This document shows positions 1 through 9,031 of a stretch of 64,000 nt of DNA, in pieces. The position numbers were made by a program, and so were the translations under genes. Under the pieces are notes generated by a model that saw only the letters and a program-made list of their open reading frames with translations, had not been told where the DNA came from and searched no databases. Location of the stretch: NCBI GenBank assembly GCA_016219545.1, contig JACRMH010000022.1:62001-126000 (forward strand), given 5' to 3'. Every line of letters starts with the position of its first letter. The first letter of the stretch is position 1. Source of the stretch: Chloroflexota bacterium. Its GTDB lineage: Bacteria; Chloroflexota; Anaerolineae; Anaerolineales; Villigracilaceae.

Positions 1-554
1 AAGCCCTGGACGATGCATTTCTCAATTGCCGATTATTCCCCGAAGCGCACGGCATGAAATGGTCGAAGATGCTTACCAATCTCGTGGCCAACCCCACCTC
101 CGCGATCTTGAACATGACCGCGGCACAAGTCTTTGCAAATAAAAAATTATATAAACTTGAAATTGACATGTTGAGCGAGTGTCTTGCTGTGATGAAGGCG
201 CAAAACCTTCAAGTGACCGACCTTCCCGGCACGCCTGTTAAATTGCTGGCATTGGCTACGAAGCTCCCGCTCTGGCTGTCCAAACCTTTCCTCTCCCGCG
301 CCGCAGGTAGTGGACGCGGCGGCAAGATGCCCTCCTTTCACATTGACCTGTATTCCGGTCGCGGCCAAAGTGAGATCGAATATTTACATGGCGCAGTCGT
401 TCGTTTTGGTAAAGAGTTCAAAGTCCCCACGCCTGTCAATGAGTTACTCACGAATACATTACTGGCACTAACGAAGAAAGAAATTCCACTGGAAGAATAT
501 GCAAACCAGCCGGAAAGACTCTTGTCGAAGGTCAAAAGTCAACTTAACCTTTGA
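1..554 (+). CDS. panE: 2-dehydropantoate 2-reductase, C-terminal part (5' end outside window)
   Basis: The reading frame is open from base 3 with no stop, so the gene begins before the window; the ATG at 54 is internal. The visible part matches the C-terminal helical domain of ketopantoate reductase (ApbA/PanE), which reduces 2-dehydropantoate to pantoate with NADPH in pantothenate and CoA synthesis. Family signs are the KWSKMLTNLVANPTSA segment, with the lysine and asparagines expected near the active site, the KMPSFHIDLYSGRGQSEIEYL block, and the following HGAVV and TPVNELL segments. The NADP-binding Rossmann half is off the left edge. Homologues in this family also occur as general 2-hydroxyacid reductases, so the exact substrate is inferred. 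Confidence 0.8.
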   Translation, partial: ALDDAFLNCRLFPEAHGMKWSKMLTNLVANPTSAILNMTAAQVFANKKLYKLEIDMLSECLAVMKAQNLQVTDLPGTPVKLLALATKLPLWLSKPFLSRAAGSGRGGKMPSFHIDLYSGRGQSEIEYLHGAVVRFGKEFKVPTPVNELLTNTLLALTKKEIPLEEYANQPERLLSKVKSQLNL

Positions 555-591
555 CCTTCAACCTTCAACCTGTAACCTTCAACCCACAACC
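536..591. repeat. TTCAACC-type intergenic repeat tract
   Basis: The gap between the panE stop and the next start is filled with iterations of CTTCAACC/GTAACC words. Closely similar tracts occur at about 4701-4761, 8966-9020, 14790-14842, 20582-20614 and 61172-61240. The downstream ATG at 592 follows the tract directly, with no Shine-Dalgarno motif. Confidence 0.7.
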
Positions 592-2286
592 ATGACCATA
601 AAAATCGTTCAACCCAATAAGAATGTCGAACTCCATCTCCCGGATGGACGTGTGCTTTCAGGTCCGCGTGGAGCGAAGGTGGGGGACTTCCTGCAAAAGG
701 TCAAAGATGACTTTAGCGCGCCCATCGTAGCCGCCATCATCAATAACGATATTCACGAACTGACTTATCCGGTTGAGATCGAAGCGCTTTGCAAACCCGT
801 CACCATGGATACGGCTGACGGTGCGCGCATCTATCGGCGTTCGCTCGTCTTTCTGCTGGAAATGGCCTTTGCCGACCTTTTCCCCAAGGGCAAACTCACC
901 ATTGACCACTCGCTTTCGTCGGGCGGATTTTATTGTCAGGTCACGGGGCGCGGAATGCTTTCGCAGGATGAGTTGGATGCGCTCAAAGCCCACATGCTAA
1001 AACTTGTGAAGGAAGACCATCCTTTCGAACGCAAAGAAGTTTCCATTCAGGAAGCCGTCGAATATTTCAAGGAACTTGGCTATGACGATAAAGTGCGTTT
1101 GTTCGCCTATCGTCAAAAGGATTACGTTACACTTTACAATCTCAACGGGCGTATGGATTACATGCACGGTTACATGGTCCCATCCACCGGATATTTGCGC
1201 TGGTTCGGACTCAGTCATGTCCACAGCGGGTTCACCATCCAATTCCCGCGCCGTCATTCACCCAAAGAACTTGAGCCGCTGGGGAGTTACCCGAAATTGA
1301 TCAGCGCGTTCCGTCAATACGGTGATTGGTTAACGCGCCTCAATATTGATAATGTCGGTGCTCTCAACGACGCCATTCAAACCGGGCGCGCCGATGAACT
1401 GGTGCTTGTCTCTGAAGCATTGCATGAACAAAACGTTGCGGATATCGCCCAACAGATCGCGCGTAAAAATTCGCGCATCATTCTGATCGCGGGTCCATCC
1501 TCTTCCGGCAAAACAACCACATCGCGACGCCTCGCCATCCAATTGCTCGCGCGCGGCATCTCGCCGTATCCGCTCGAACTGGATAATTATTTTATTGACC
1601 GCGCCAAGACCCCGCTCGGCGAGGACGGCAACCCCGATTTTGAAAACCTCGAAGCCTTGGATCTTCGCCGTCTCGCGCACGACATCGAAAAAATTCTCAG
1701 CGGAGAAGAAGTCCAATTGCCGCGCTACAACTTCAAGTCTGGCATGAGCGAAGAGGGCGAGACCATCCAATTGAAAGATGGACAGCCGCTGATCCTCGAA
1801 GGCATTCATGGGATGAACCCCCGCCTCATCCCGGACCGTTTGACTGGTGCGGCATTTCGAGTGTATGTCTCTGCCCTGACGCAGATCAACCTCGACCGTC
1901 ATAATCGGGTTTCAACTACAGACACGCGCCTCATCCGCCGCATTGTGCGTGACGCGCGTGAGCGTGGATATAATGCCTCGCAGACCATCAGCCGCTGGGA
2001 GTCTGTGCGGCGCGGCGAAAAGCGGCATATCTTCCTCTATCAGGAAAACGCGGACGTGATGTTCAACTCCGCGCTGGTGTATGAACTCTCCGCGCTCAAG
2101 CCGCTGGCCGAGCCTTTGCTCAGGCAGGTGCAATACCGCGCCCCCGAATACATCGAAGCCAGAAGATTGCTGGCTTTCCTCGAATGGTTCCTGCCCCTCG
2201 ACGCCAGTTTGATCCCCGCCAATTCCATCGTCCGTGAATTTTTGGGCGGTTCCAGTTTGAAGGATTTCAAGATTTGGAAGGGATGA
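592..2286 (+). CDS. TGS-domain nucleoside (uridine) kinase fusion
   Basis: 564-residue protein. An N-terminal TGS-like domain (about 1-65) and a threonyl-tRNA-synthetase second-additional-domain-like region (about 66-200) precede a uridine kinase/PRK-type P-loop kinase. The Walker A GPSSSGKTT is followed by the LELDNYFIDR and LEGIHGMNP segments typical of uridine kinases. Such fusions are widespread in anaerobic bacteria; they are expected to phosphorylate uridine or a related nucleoside in the cytoplasm, and the role of the tRNA-synthetase-like part is not known. The frame stays open back to 499, but that extension only translates the repeat tract, so I chose the ATG at 592, which begins MTIKIVQPN. 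Confidence 0.85.
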   Translation: MTIKIVQPNKNVELHLPDGRVLSGPRGAKVGDFLQKVKDDFSAPIVAAIINNDIHELTYPVEIEALCKPVTMDTADGARIYRRSLVFLLEMAFADLFPKGKLTIDHSLSSGGFYCQVTGRGMLSQDELDALKAHMLKLVKEDHPFERKEVSIQEAVEYFKELGYDDKVRLFAYRQKDYVTLYNLNGRMDYMHGYMVPSTGYLRWFGLSHVHSGFTIQFPRRHSPKELEPLGSYPKLISAFRQYGDWLTRLNIDNVGALNDAIQTGRADELVLVSEALHEQNVADIAQQIARKNSRIILIAGPSSSGKTTTSRRLAIQLLARGISPYPLELDNYFIDRAKTPLGEDGNPDFENLEALDLRRLAHDIEKILSGEEVQLPRYNFKSGMSEEGETIQLKDGQPLILEGIHGMNPRLIPDRLTGAAFRVYVSALTQINLDRHNRVSTTDTRLIRRIVRDARERGYNASQTISRWESVRRGEKRHIFLYQENADVMFNSALVYELSALKPLAEPLLRQVQYRAPEYIEARRLLAFLEWFLPLDASLIPANSIVREFLGGSSLKDFKIWKG

Positions 2287-2364
2287 TAAAAAATAGTCGC
2301 TGAAGCATTTTGGGTAACACTATATTTATAAGGTCATCAAGCTCGCAATGTTTTAGGAGCGGTT

Positions 2365-2751
2365 ATGGATAATGTCGGAAGTATTTTATTACAGCATGTA
2401 CTTGCCCTTATTTTTATTAACCTTGTTGGTTTGGCTTGCTTCGGGGCAATTTTTTACCTTGTACGAAAAGCAACATCGACCACAAAGGCAAAGATGCTAA
2501 TTTCTGCTGAGATAGGTTTGATCTCGGTGGTCCTGCTAGGAATACTCTCAGGTAACTTAGGTATTTACTTTTGGGTAAAGTCTGGGAGCTTCCGCGCCAT
2601 TGTTATGGGGCTACCTTTGATAATTTGCGGAACTCCAATCTTGTTCCCAGTGGTGGCAATAGGTACTTATGTTCAATTAGGCTATAAGGATAAAATTCAG
2701 AATTATGTGAATTTTATAGTAACAAAAAAACTCGGAATTAATATGGCATAA
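2365..2751 (+). CDS. Small hypothetical integral membrane protein
   Basis: 128 residues with three to four predicted transmembrane segments: about residues 8-34, 46-70, and 78-104 (possibly two spans). A TAGGAG ribosome-binding site lies about six bases before the ATG. I do not recognise the family. The coding region is clearly more AT-rich than the kinase gene before it, which suggests separate ancestry. It is followed by the rho-independent terminator at 2830-2870. Confidence 0.6.
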   Translation: MDNVGSILLQHVLALIFINLVGLACFGAIFYLVRKATSTTKAKMLISAEIGLISVVLLGILSGNLGIYFWVKSGSFRAIVMGLPLIICGTPILFPVVAIGTYVQLGYKDKIQNYVNFIVTKKLGINMA

Positions 2752-2829
2752 ATCTCAGAAGTTTCTGAAGCCTTCGTATTTTTTTGTGGTTTCAATGTTT
2801 TGTAAATCATCGTTGAAAAGCCTAAACGC

Positions 2830-2870
2830 AGCCCTCCGAGATTTCCAAAAACTCGGAGGGCTTTTTGTTT
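2830..2870 (+). terminator. Rho-independent terminator
   Basis: Perfect 11-bp stem AGCCCTCCGAG / CTCGGAGGGCT with a short loop, followed by TTTTTGTTTT. It ends the plus-strand unit; its right edge meets the stop of the convergent SDR gene. Confidence 0.85.
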
Positions 2871-3901
2871 TACACAAACCCCTGTTCGATCAAACTCTCA
2901 GCCATCGAAAGAATGGACTCTTCCGGCGTGCGCGGATTCCATTTGAGGATGCGCTTTGCTTTTTCATTTAAAAGACCATAATCCCAATTCAAGTCACCGG
3001 AAACGCGGGCGATCTTTTTATCAAACAGAGCAAGGATACGGACAAGGAAACTGGGGAATTCGATCCTTGGGATCTTTTTATAACCACGCGATGCGTAATT
3101 TTTATACAGTGTCTCTGCAATTTCTTTCAGCCACATGGTTCCCGCAGAGACGATGAAGCGATTCCCCGCGGCTTCAGGCGTGGTCATGGCAAGGATCAAT
3201 GCCGAGGCTACGTCGCGCACATCCACAAATCCCATTTTGATGCGCGCCACGCCGGGGACTTGTCCCAGCATGAAGGTACTGATCAACTCTGCGGAAGTGG
3301 GGAAATCCTTGTTGGGCACAGGTCCCGCGATCAAGGGTGGGTTGATGGCGACCATTTCCATTTTGTTCTTGTTTTCCGCGCCATTGATAAATGCCCAGGC
3401 TGCTCGTTCGGCGAGAGTCTTGCTCTTTGAGTATGCACCGATATTATTCTCGATAATTGACCAGTCGTTTTCATCGAAAGTTTTGTTTTCGCCATGATGT
3501 CCCGCAGAAACCGCGGCGACAGAAGAAACGATCACCACCCGTTTGATGTTTGCGTCATGCGCAGCCCGCAAGACTCGTTGAGTCCCTTGCACGGCAGGCA
3601 GGATCAACTCGTCTTCGTTCTTGGGCTCAAATAATGGGAACGGCGATGCAATATGCAGAACGGACTCGCATCCTTTGACAATTTCATTCCAGCCAGAATC
3701 CTGGGAGAGGTCTGCTGTGACGATCTCAAGTTTGTCATTGATATCCACATGCTTTGCAACCGTCTCGCGGACTTCGGCTTCGCGTGAAAGCGTCCGCAAG
3801 GTGGCGCGGACTTTATAGCCTTGCTCCAATAATTGGATGATGGTGTGCAGGGCAACGAATCCGCTTGCGCCTGTGACGAGAATGGGTCTTGTAGAAACCA
3901 T
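2870..3901 (-). CDS. NAD(P)-dependent extended SDR (dihydroflavonol-reductase/aldehyde-reductase type)
   Basis: 343 residues. The N-terminal VTGASGFVALHTI gives the Rossmann GxxGxxG motif. The IVSSVAAVS strand and the YSKSKTLAE motif supply the Ser-Tyr-Lys catalytic set, with YxxxK at about residues 157-161. The family reduces aldehydes or ketones, or acts on isoprenoid- or flavonoid-like substrates; the substrate here cannot be read from sequence. The gene starts 2 bp downstream of the stop of the DUF92 gene, so the two are probably co-transcribed. Confidence 0.75.
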   Translation of the reverse strand: MVSTRPILVTGASGFVALHTIIQLLEQGYKVRATLRTLSREAEVRETVAKHVDINDKLEIVTADLSQDSGWNEIVKGCESVLHIASPFPLFEPKNEDELILPAVQGTQRVLRAAHDANIKRVVIVSSVAAVSAGHHGENKTFDENDWSIIENNIGAYSKSKTLAERAAWAFINGAENKNKMEMVAINPPLIAGPVPNKDFPTSAELISTFMLGQVPGVARIKMGFVDVRDVASALILAMTTPEAAGNRFIVSAGTMWLKEIAETLYKNYASRGYKKIPRIEFPSFLVRILALFDKKIARVSGDLNWDYGLLNEKAKRILKWNPRTPEESILSMAESLIEQGFV

Positions 3902-3903
3902 GT

Positions 3904-4695
3904 TTAGAAGAGTCCTTGGATGATAAGAGATGTAATTACGCCAAATGCACCGCAGGCAAAATTGACCCAGTCATTGTCGAGCCAGCTCCAGCCGCGGATC
4001 AGAGTGGTTGGTGTGCCGCAAGTGTGGAGCGGATGCTTCTCGGTCTCCTTGTTATCCTTCGGGCAAAAGTACATCGCCTGTACCGTCGCGCCGAGGAAGG
4101 AGTCAAATAGCGAACCGGCCAGCCCTGAGAAAGTGATCAGCAGGAACAGCGACCAGTCACCCGTTAGGAGCGAAGCGAGAAATGCAATTAACGCTGAACC
4201 TGTCAACGATGCGAGTGTGCCAATTAATGAGATACCGCCTGAGGTGCCTTTTTCCACAACCTTTTTTAAATTCGTGATGATCCTCGGCGGATGGGGATTC
4301 AGCACGCCTAATTCAGTTGCCCACGTATCGGCATTGACCGCGGCGAGGGCAGCGGCGAATCCGAACCACGGGACGATTGATTCTGGATAAAAGAAATGGA
4401 ACGCCGCGAAGAGAGTGGCGACGCCTCCGTTGCCGAATACCTGACCCGCATCGCGCTCATGACCTTTCGAGAATTTTTCGTCGAGACCTTGTTTGCGTTT
4501 TTTGAAGGCGCGGCTTAACCCTGAGGATGTAATAAAAAACGCCAGCAATAGAATCGCCCATTGCCAGCCGCCAATGCCGAAGATGACCGTGCCTGTAAAG
4601 GTCGCGGCCACGGCGCCGCTTTTATTTAAGCTGTGCGCGCGATATGCGAGATACGCGATGATGAGTGCGAGGATGAAGCCGATGGGTAATTGCAT
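3904..4695 (-). CDS. DUF92 family membrane protein
   Basis: About 263 residues with at least five hydrophobic segments. The KSGAVAATFTGTVIFG N-terminal block, the GRD-like acidic patch and the conserved ADTWATELG motif (about 144-152) identify the DUF92/TIGR00297 family. Plant members (VTE6) act as phytyl-phosphate kinases; the bacterial function is untested, and a prenyl-phosphate kinase role is only a family-level guess. The frame opens upstream to 4743, but that extension is repeat-derived, so the ATG at 4695 is preferred. No Shine-Dalgarno sequence is visible. Confidence 0.75.
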   Translation of the reverse strand: MQLPIGFILALIIAYLAYRAHSLNKSGAVAATFTGTVIFGIGGWQWAILLLAFFITSSGLSRAFKKRKQGLDEKFSKGHERDAGQVFGNGGVATLFAAFHFFYPESIVPWFGFAAALAAVNADTWATELGVLNPHPPRIITNLKKVVEKGTSGGISLIGTLASLTGSALIAFLASLLTGDWSLFLLITFSGLAGSLFDSFLGATVQAMYFCPKDNKETEKHPLHTCGTPTTLIRGWSWLDNDWVNFACGAFGVITSLIIQGLF

Positions 4696-4700
4696 TTGGG

Positions 4701-4761
4701 TTTGAATGTTGCAGGTTGGAAGGTTTAAACTTGTAACTTTCAACCTTCAACCTGTAACCCT
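4701..4761. repeat. TTCAACC-type intergenic repeat tract
   Basis: A palindromic tract with GCAGGTTGGAAGG on one arm and CTTTCAACCTTCAACC on the other. It belongs to the same family as the tract at 536-591 and fills the space between the DUF92 start and the stop of the PH-domain gene. Confidence 0.7.
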
Positions 4762-5670
4762 TTAAACGGGATTTGAAACCGCGAAGAGCACTGCGAGTAA
4801 AAATAACAAACTGGTCAATGAGCTTGAGGCCCAAACGATAAAGGCCAGCACACGTTCTTTTTCCCAGCGATAAAAATATAAACCGGCAACCCATCCCGCC
4901 ACAGAAAGTAAAAGGCTGGCAAGCGGAAAGATAATGAGTTGTGTGGATGGCACGGTCTCCAAAGTGCTCCCCGTAAATTGCGGACCAAGCATCACAAATT
5001 TTGTCGTGGGAATGATGAGGCTTGCCCAGATGAACAGACCTAAATTTAGAAACAATGCGCTGAACCATAAATAACGAGCCAGTCCGCTTTGCCATGCCTG
5101 AGTGACTACAAAGGATGGATAAACAGATTTTGGTTCAACCGGTGTGATGCTTCCCAACTCTGTGGCGCGGGCAAAGGTCTGTGCGAAGCCTGCCGGGTCC
5201 TCGGGTGAAATGATGAAGACGCGTTTAGCAGTGGCAACGATGATCAGGTTTTTCGAGTCGGATGCGAGGAATTCCACTGCACCGAGGTCAGGATGACGGC
5301 GCGTTCCCAACAATCCGCCGGGGATGGGTAATGCGGGCAAGGTGATTGGATGGCTGAGGTCTTCCACTGAACGGATGAATTCAATATCCGAAAGTGGAAT
5401 ATTCTCCACACGCAGTTCCTAATTAATGGTGAGGCTGTCGCGGTCAAGATAATAATCAGCTTGTCTCAGTGAATATGCGCGATATACAAAGAATGGAATG
5501 GGTGTGAATGAAACCAATGCAATTAATAACGACACCAAAAACACAGGTCCAACATCCGTACGTGTGAGGTTGATGAAACTTACGATAGCGATGATCGCCA
5601 GCACGAGCATGATCGTGCCGTGGATGATGAGTCCGTTTCGTTTGGGAGGGGGAAAGTGTCCGATGTTCAT
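4762..5670 (-). pseudogene. Membrane PH-domain protein gene interrupted by an in-frame amber codon
   Basis: Two reading pieces lie in the same frame and are separated only by a TAG at 5421-5419. The first (5670 start, 83 codons) has two transmembrane segments and ends RDSLTIN. After the stop the frame continues ELRVENIPLSDIEFI and then 200 further residues with a PH-like beta region and three or four more transmembrane helices. Bacterial PH domains of this type usually read through such a junction without interruption (a strand ending in an Ile, then a short turn, then an IPL-x-DI strand), so the stop splits one domain. A TGG-to-TAG change (Trp to stop) would explain it. A GTG at 5409 could restart the second half, but without the preceding strand. 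Function unknown. Confidence 0.7.
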
Positions 5671-5682
5671 TTTTTAATTCGC

Positions 5683-6876
5683 TTATTTGATTTCCATGAT
5701 CTTTGAAACAATGTCAACATGGGGAATCAATATATTTTTATCGGCCTTGCGTAGTTTCAATTCTACCATCCCGTCTTTGAGATTCTTTTCACCGACCGTG
5801 ACCCTCACCGGACAGCCGATCAGATCTGCATCATTGAATTTGACTCCGGCGCGTTCATCGCGGTCATCTAAAAGCACAAATATGCCTGCGGCTTGCAGGG
5901 CATCGTAAATCTCTTCAGCTTTGACGCGCGTGTTCAATTCCTTGCCGGCAATATGCATGAGATACACGTCAAACGGTGCAGCGGACTTGGGGAAGGTGAA
6001 TCCCTTATCGTCGCGATGAGTCTCAGCGAGGGCAAGCAGAATATTCTCGAAATGAAACTCGCGGCGCGTAGCCAAACTGACAGTTGGTACGATAGACAAT
6101 GGATTTCCGCAATGCTGACAGAGATCACCTGCCTTGGCTTCTACTAAGTCAGCGATGATCTCGGCGGCATAGTCTCGTCCGTAATTTGTGTTGAGCAGGT
6201 GATAGCCGGCTTCGTTCGCACCTGCCACGAGGTTTGATGATTGTGGAATGAGGTCATCTACAACGATGAGCGCGTTCTTTAATCCAATCGGTGATGCATA
6301 TCCCGCCGCCGCGCCTGCTTTGTTGATTTCTTCCGCCGTAGCCAAGCGGACATCCCCGACCTTGTCTTTGAGTTTTGCTTCGCTCAGGGTCATGTCACCA
6401 CGCACGACTACAAAGATGAATTGGTTGTGGGATATGCGCGTGTACATCAATGCTTTGGCAGTTTTCTCTTTTGGGATATTTAGAAAACCCGTCAGCGACT
6501 CAATGGTGTGGCATTCTGGCGTTTCTACTTTTTCAATTGGAAGAATCGCTTCGTGTGAAAATGGTGTTTTCTTGAATTGAGCCAATTCTTTGCGCTCTGT
6601 ATATTTGCAGGATTCACAGTGGATGATTTCTGTGGAGCCGGTTGAAATGGGGAAGAAGGTTTCATGCTCGTTGGTGAGAAGAGGTAATGAAAGATGAAAG
6701 AGGAAAGAAGGATCGGCTGATAAATTTTGTAACCGCTCAATCATTTGTTTGCCTAGCGGCAGGATTTCATTCTCACGAGTCAAATAGCCCGCGCGGACAA
6801 GCCAGCCGAAGCCTTGAGTCCGCGCGTTGTTTGGGAATTCACGTTGGGTTTGGATGTGGAGTTCTTGATATTTCAT
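5683..6876 (-). CDS. ProRS-like protein with editing and anticodon-binding domains but no catalytic core
   Basis: 397 residues against about 570 for bacterial prolyl-tRNA synthetase. Residues 1-50 resemble the ProRS N-terminus (QTQREFPNNA, then LVRAGYLTR and LPLG). The next part jumps to CESCKY (87-92), which in ProRS precedes the editing insertion. The YbaK/INS editing domain (about 120-245) is complete and includes the lysine in KTAKALMY. A CQHC pair follows (253-256), then an HGTP-type anticodon-binding domain (about 300-397). Class II motif 2 and the GIEVGHIF and motif 3 region are missing or unrecognisable, so aminoacylation is not expected. A trans-editing role on mischarged tRNA-Pro is the natural inference. 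Confidence 0.75.
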   Translation of the reverse strand: MKYQELHIQTQREFPNNARTQGFGWLVRAGYLTRENEILPLGKQMIERLQNLSADPSFLFHLSLPLLTNEHETFFPISTGSTEIIHCESCKYTERKELAQFKKTPFSHEAILPIEKVETPECHTIESLTGFLNIPKEKTAKALMYTRISHNQFIFVVVRGDMTLSEAKLKDKVGDVRLATAEEINKAGAAAGYASPIGLKNALIVVDDLIPQSSNLVAGANEAGYHLLNTNYGRDYAAEIIADLVEAKAGDLCQHCGNPLSIVPTVSLATRREFHFENILLALAETHRDDKGFTFPKSAAPFDVYLMHIAGKELNTRVKAEEIYDALQAAGIFVLLDDRDERAGVKFNDADLIGCPVRVTVGEKNLKDGMVELKLRKADKNILIPHVDIVSKIMEIK

Positions 6877-6887
6877 GGTTATAAAAA

Positions 6888-6916
6888 ACCCTAAAGGTCT
6901 CTGAGACCTTTAGGGT
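6888..6916. repeat. Perfect palindrome (ACCTTTAGGGT type)
   Basis: ACCCTAAAGGTCT and its exact inverse AGACCTTTAGGGT are separated by three bases, with an A-run on the left. On the minus strand it can act as a terminator after the bactofilin gene. It is similar in style to palindromes at 43560 and 63066. Confidence 0.7.
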
Positions 6917-6925
6917 CTGAATAAT

Positions 6926-7447
6926 TTATTCGCCTTTTTTCTTGCGCATCAGCTTATTTGTCGATTCAACGACAGGCGCTGACTCAGGGACCATGATCGG
7001 CGTGGCGGCGATGGACTCTGCTTGGGCGACCTCCGATGGCGTCGCTTCAGGAGCAGGCTCAAGGTCAAGTTCGACCGTTTCTTCCATGCGGATCTGTCCG
7101 CGCAGGAATGCGCCTTCTTCGGTCACGAATGCTGTAGTGACCACGTCTCCCCAAACGCGGCCGGATGCGCGGATCTCCAGTTTTTGGGTGGTGATGTTCC
7201 CGCGCACCGCACCTGCCACGATGACGGTATTGGCGCGAACGTTCTGGCAGGTGACACGTCCCGTTTCGCCGACAACGATCATGCCGCGCATGGCGATCTC
7301 GCCTTCGAATGCGCCTTCAATGCGGACTCCGCCTGAACCGTTGATACTTCCGTGCCAGACCACGCCCGAACCAAGCACCGAGGTGATGCGCTCGACAGCT
7401 TGGACAGGTTGGGATGTTTCGTTAGGGGTTGTATTGCGTTTGAACAT
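6926..7447 (-). CDS. Bactofilin (polymer-forming cytoskeletal protein)
   Basis: 173 residues. The central region (about 20-120) has the glycine- and valine-spaced right-handed beta-helix pattern of the bactofilin domain, for example WHGSINGSGGVRIEGAFEGE and the following MIVVGETGRV repeats. The termini are proline/alanine-rich and disordered, as is usual for the family. Bactofilins polymerise without nucleotides at the membrane and organise cell-wall or polar structures. The frame runs upstream to 7528 through repeat sequence, so the start is set at 7447. A TAAAAT box seven bases before the ATG suggests a near-leaderless transcript. Confidence 0.85.
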   Translation of the reverse strand: MFKRNTTPNETSQPVQAVERITSVLGSGVVWHGSINGSGGVRIEGAFEGEIAMRGMIVVGETGRVTCQNVRANTVIVAGAVRGNITTQKLEIRASGRVWGDVVTTAFVTEEGAFLRGQIRMEETVELDLEPAPEATPSEVAQAESIAATPIMVPESAPVVESTNKLMRKKKGE

Positions 7448-7505
7448 ATAAGTAATTTTACCGTAGAAAAACGCGGAGAGGTAAACAGGTAAACACGGAA
7501 ACAGG

Positions 7506-7545
7506 TAAAAAAAAAGACATGTAAACATTTGTTGTTTACATGTCT
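7506..7545 (-). terminator. Rho-independent terminator of fabI
   Basis: On the minus strand, a 12-bp stem AGACATGTAAAC / GTTTACATGTCT is followed by an uninterrupted T-run (the plus-strand A-run at 7507-7514). It sits just after the fabI stop. Confidence 0.8.
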
Positions 7546-7564
7546 ACGTGCTTACCTATACACT

Positions 7565-8353
7565 TTACAAATCCTTCTCGCTGATTTGCACGCCCATGAT
7601 ATTAAAGCCAGAGTCAACATATAAAATTTCGCCGGTAATATGTGACGAAAGATTCGAGGCGAGGAAGACTGCCGAATTGCCAACATCTTCAATTGTGACA
7701 TTTTCGCGCATGGGAGCTACATCCGCAAAGTGTTTGTACATATCCCGGAAGCCGCCCACGCCTGCCGCCGCCAATGTGCGGATCGGTCCCGCTGAAATTG
7801 CATTGACCCGAATCTTTTGCGGACCGAGATCATAAGCCAGATACCTTGTGGATGATTCCAGCGCGGCTTTGGCAACGCCCATCACGTTGTAATGCGGAGC
7901 AACTTTTACCGAGCCGTGATAGGTCATGCTCATCACAGAAGCGCCGGGGTTCATAAGCGGAAGGAAGGCATGGGTCAACGCCACAAGTGAAAATGCGCTG
8001 ATCTCCAACGCGGTCTTGAATCCTTCACGGGTGGTTTGGTGATAGGGTCCGCTTAATTCTTCGCGCCCCGCGTATGCGATGGAATGAACCAGTACATCGA
8101 TCTTCCCAAAATGAGCCGCAGCCTTTTCAACCAGCGCGGCAATTTGTTCATCTTTGGTGATGTCACATTCTTCAACCCATTTACAGTCCACTTGTTCAGC
8201 AAGCGGTTTCACGCGCCGTTCAAGCACTTCACCGGCGTAACTAATTCCGATGTTCGCGCCTTCGCGTTTGAAAGCCTGCGTCACACCCCATGCAATGGAT
8301 TTGTCATTTGCGAGCCCGAAAATCAATGCGTTCTTACCATCTAAAAGTCCCAT
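7565..8353 (-). CDS. fabI: Enoyl-[acyl-carrier-protein] reductase (NADH), FabI type
   Basis: 262 residues, the usual FabI length. It shows the FabI cofactor motif [11 protein letters not shown] and the VHSIAYAG segment, and the YNVMGVAK motif (Tyr-x6-Lys) holds the catalytic Tyr and Lys. It also has the [12 protein letters not shown] block before the substrate-binding loop and the C-terminal [11 protein letters not shown]. The enzyme catalyses the last reduction of each fatty-acid elongation cycle in the cytoplasm. A good AGAGGAG ribosome-binding site precedes the ATG, and the gene has its own terminator, so it may be monocistronic or follow the glycosylase gene upstream. Confidence 0.95.
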   Translation of the reverse strand: MGLLDGKNALIFGLANDKSIAWGVTQAFKREGANIGISYAGEVLERRVKPLAEQVDCKWVEECDITKDEQIAALVEKAAAHFGKIDVLVHSIAYAGREELSGPYHQTTREGFKTALEISAFSLVALTHAFLPLMNPGASVMSMTYHGSVKVAPHYNVMGVAKAALESSTRYLAYDLGPQKIRVNAISAGPIRTLAAAGVGGFRDMYKHFADVAPMRENVTIEDVGNSAVFLASNLSSHITGEILYVDSGFNIMGVQISEKDL

Positions 8354-8384
8354 AAGTGATCTCCTCTTCGATTTGGATATTCGA

Positions 8385-8963
8385 TTATTTAAACTCGAGT
8401 ATCGGTTCCTTGACCAAAAAACGCCACGGCTTGGACAGCCACGGCTCCGGTGTTTTATTTAAACCCACGCGCGGGCTAATGGTCACGCTTTTATCTGGGA
8501 TGAATTTTCCCGCTTCGATCCATAAGCTGGAATTTGCTACCGTCAAATTGACATTGTTCTCGCTTTGGGTGATGCCCATCGCCTGCGTGAGCTTGCCCGG
8601 ACCCAATGTATCGCGTCCGCTTCGCCTTTCCATCATAACCTCAATTCCCTCGATCGGCTGAATCGCGCGGATTAACACCGCTGCGGGGAATCCTTCTTTC
8701 TCTGTAACTGCATTCAACATCCAATGATTACCGTAAGTGAAATATACATAAGCATGTCCCGGCGGACCGAACATGGGAGCTGTGCGCGGGGTGAGTCCTG
8801 CTTTGGCGTGACAGGCCAGATCATCTTCGCCGATATAGGCTTCGGTTTCAGAAATCAGACCCACCAACTTGACTCCATCCAGAATTCGCACAAGGCGCGC
8901 GCCAAGCAATTCACGAGCAACGGTCAATGTGGGGCGGTTATAAAACGAAGTTGGTAAGGGCAT
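8385..8963 (-). CDS. Alkyladenine (3-methyladenine) DNA glycosylase, AAG/MPG family
   Basis: 192 residues, typical for bacterial AAG. Key blocks are [37 protein letters not shown] (with the catalytic glutamate and metal/DNA-contact residues), the [17 protein letters not shown] loop, and [11 protein letters not shown] near the C-terminus. The enzyme flips out and excises alkylated purines in base-excision repair. It lies 31 bp upstream of fabI on the same strand. The gap beyond its start is a TTCAACC-type repeat. Confidence 0.9.
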   Translation of the reverse strand: MPLPTSFYNRPTLTVARELLGARLVRILDGVKLVGLISETEAYIGEDDLACHAKAGLTPRTAPMFGPPGHAYVYFTYGNHWMLNAVTEKEGFPAAVLIRAIQPIEGIEVMMERRSGRDTLGPGKLTQAMGITQSENNVNLTVANSSLWIEAGKFIPDKSVTISPRVGLNKTPEPWLSKPWRFLVKEPILEFK

Positions 8964-8965
8964 TT

Positions 8966-9020
8966 GGTTTGAAGGTTGGAAAGTTTGGAGGTTAACTTTC
9001 CAACCTTCAAACCTGCCAAC
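8966..9020. repeat. TTCAACC-type palindromic repeat tract
   Basis: GAAGGTTGGAAAGTTTGG on the left arm and CTTTCCAACCTTC on the right arm form an imperfect hairpin; further copies of the family lie at 536, 4701, 14790, 20582 and 61172. Confidence 0.7.
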
Positions 9021-9031
9021 TTGATAATGAA

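Noticed and set aside
3135..3497. Plus-strand 120-residue ORF within the SDR gene
   Set aside because: Antisense shadow of a well-supported SDR, no ribosome-binding site and no recognisable domain.
5419..5421. TAG recoded as an amino acid
   Set aside because: Other intact genes here end in TAG (for example the YHS gene at 10200), and no pyrrolysine or related system is visible.
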